Positions 63,588 through 64,000 of a DNA stretch of 64,000 nucleotides are shown here, piece by piece. The notes beneath the pieces were generated by a model. It ran no database searches. It saw nothing but the letters and a program-made list of their open reading frames with translations, and was not told the origin of the DNA. Source of the DNA: Bradyrhizobium sp. 200 (GTDB lineage: Bacteria > Pseudomonadota > Alphaproteobacteria > Rhizobiales > Xanthobacteraceae); the NCBI RefSeq assembly GCF_023100945.1, contig NZ_CP064689.1:9220001-9284000 (forward strand), in the 5' to 3' direction. Every line of letters starts with the position of its first letter. The first letter of the stretch is position 1. The position numbers were made by a program, and so were the translations under genes.

Positions 63588-64000
63588 ATGACCCCCTCGC
63601 GCATCCACCGCCTCAACCTCACGCACTTCCGCAACTATCGCGCGGGAACCGTGCAGGCGCGCGGCGACGTGGTGGTGCTGGTGGGGCCGAACGGCGCCGG
63701 CAAGACCAATTGTCTGGAGGCGATCTCGTTTCTCTCGCCGGGGCGCGGCCTGCGGCGTGCGACGCTGGAGGATGTCGCGGACAACCAGGGCGACGGCTCC
63801 TGGGCGGTGTCCGCCGAAGTCGAGGGCGCGCTCGGGCTTGCCACGCTCGGCACCGGCATCGATGCGCCCGCCGCCGAGGCCGCGTCAACCAGCCGACGCT
63901 GCCGGATCGACCGCGAGCCCGTGAGTTCGGCAACCGCCTTTGGCGATCATTTGCGCATGGTGTGGCTGACGCCCGCCATGGACGGGCTGTTTCTCGGCGC
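63588..64000 (+). CDS. recF: DNA replication/repair protein RecF (3' end beyond window edge)
   Basis: The N-terminal 137 residues of RecF are visible. Landmarks are RIHRLNLTHFRNYRAG, the Walker A motif LVGPNGAGKTNCLEAIS and FLSPGRGLRRATLEDV, and later VWLTPAMDGLFLG. RecF is an SMC-like ATPase that helps load RecA at gaps. ATG 63588 is the only start that fits the family. The order dnaN-recF supports the call. Confidence 0.96.
   Translation, partial: MTPSRIHRLNLTHFRNYRAGTVQARGDVVVLVGPNGAGKTNCLEAISFLSPGRGLRRATLEDVADNQGDGSWAVSAEVEGALGLATLGTGIDAPAAEAASTSRRCRIDREPVSSATAFGDHLRMVWLTPAMDGLFLG

Overview
The window looks like chromosomal DNA of a Bradyrhizobium-type alphaproteobacterium (order Hyphomicrobiales). 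The basis is the rpsT - long non-coding gap - dnaA - dnaN - recF order at the right end, a DUF3551 protein, paired Bug/TctC binding proteins, palindromic intergenic repeats of the kind common in that genus, and high GC with matching codon use. No database was searched, so the genus is an inference.

Region 1 (1-12.8 kb) is a genomic island loaded with defence-type genes. On the minus strand a tight operon encodes a ComEC-like metallo-beta-lactamase-fold protein, a single-chain E2-E1-JAB ubiquitin-like conjugation/deconjugation protein, and a patatin phospholipase that runs off the left edge. Divergent to it, a WYL-domain regulator of the BrxR/CapW type is followed by a Type III-like Mod methyltransferase and a Res helicase-nuclease that carries a C-terminal HEPN-like motif. 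One inverted repeat lies between the divergent operons, inside both predicted promoters. A tyrosine integrase and two tRNA-like relics close the island. Each relic has a well preserved 3' half and is followed by three short repeats spaced 20-24 bp. A broken fragment of a large Eco57I-like methylase lies just beyond.

Region 2 (13-26 kb) is a patchwork of small metabolic and stress genes with signs of decay: a TetR/FAD-oxidoreductase pair with a clear operator, a methyltransferase-family membrane protein split by an amber codon, an AraC remnant, DUF305 and PCu(A)C copper-type proteins next to an outer-membrane beta-barrel protein, a toxin-antitoxin pair, and a Cache-type chemoreceptor.

Region 3 (26-42.4 kb) is transport-rich: an amino-acid ABC system (binding protein, aminotransferase, RpiR regulator, two permeases, no ATPase); a lone TRAP-type binding protein next to a chemoreceptor; and a complete carbohydrate/glycerophosphate-type ABC importer followed by two related metallophosphodiesterases.

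Region 4 (42.4-58.3 kb) holds housekeeping and catabolic genes: ArsR/SRPBCC/DUF899/DUF1428, two Bug binding proteins, an acyl-CoA synthetase, an HD-GYP protein, an isoquinoline-oxidoreductase-type molybdoenzyme, hydrolases, a Wza-like lipoprotein and MsrA. Several palindromic repeats lie between these genes.

Region 5 (58.6-64 kb) is the replication-initiation neighbourhood: rpsT, a 1.3 kb gap with a perfect DnaA box, dnaA, dnaN, a frameshifted DUF559 gene enclosed by 58-bp inverted repeats, and the start of recF.
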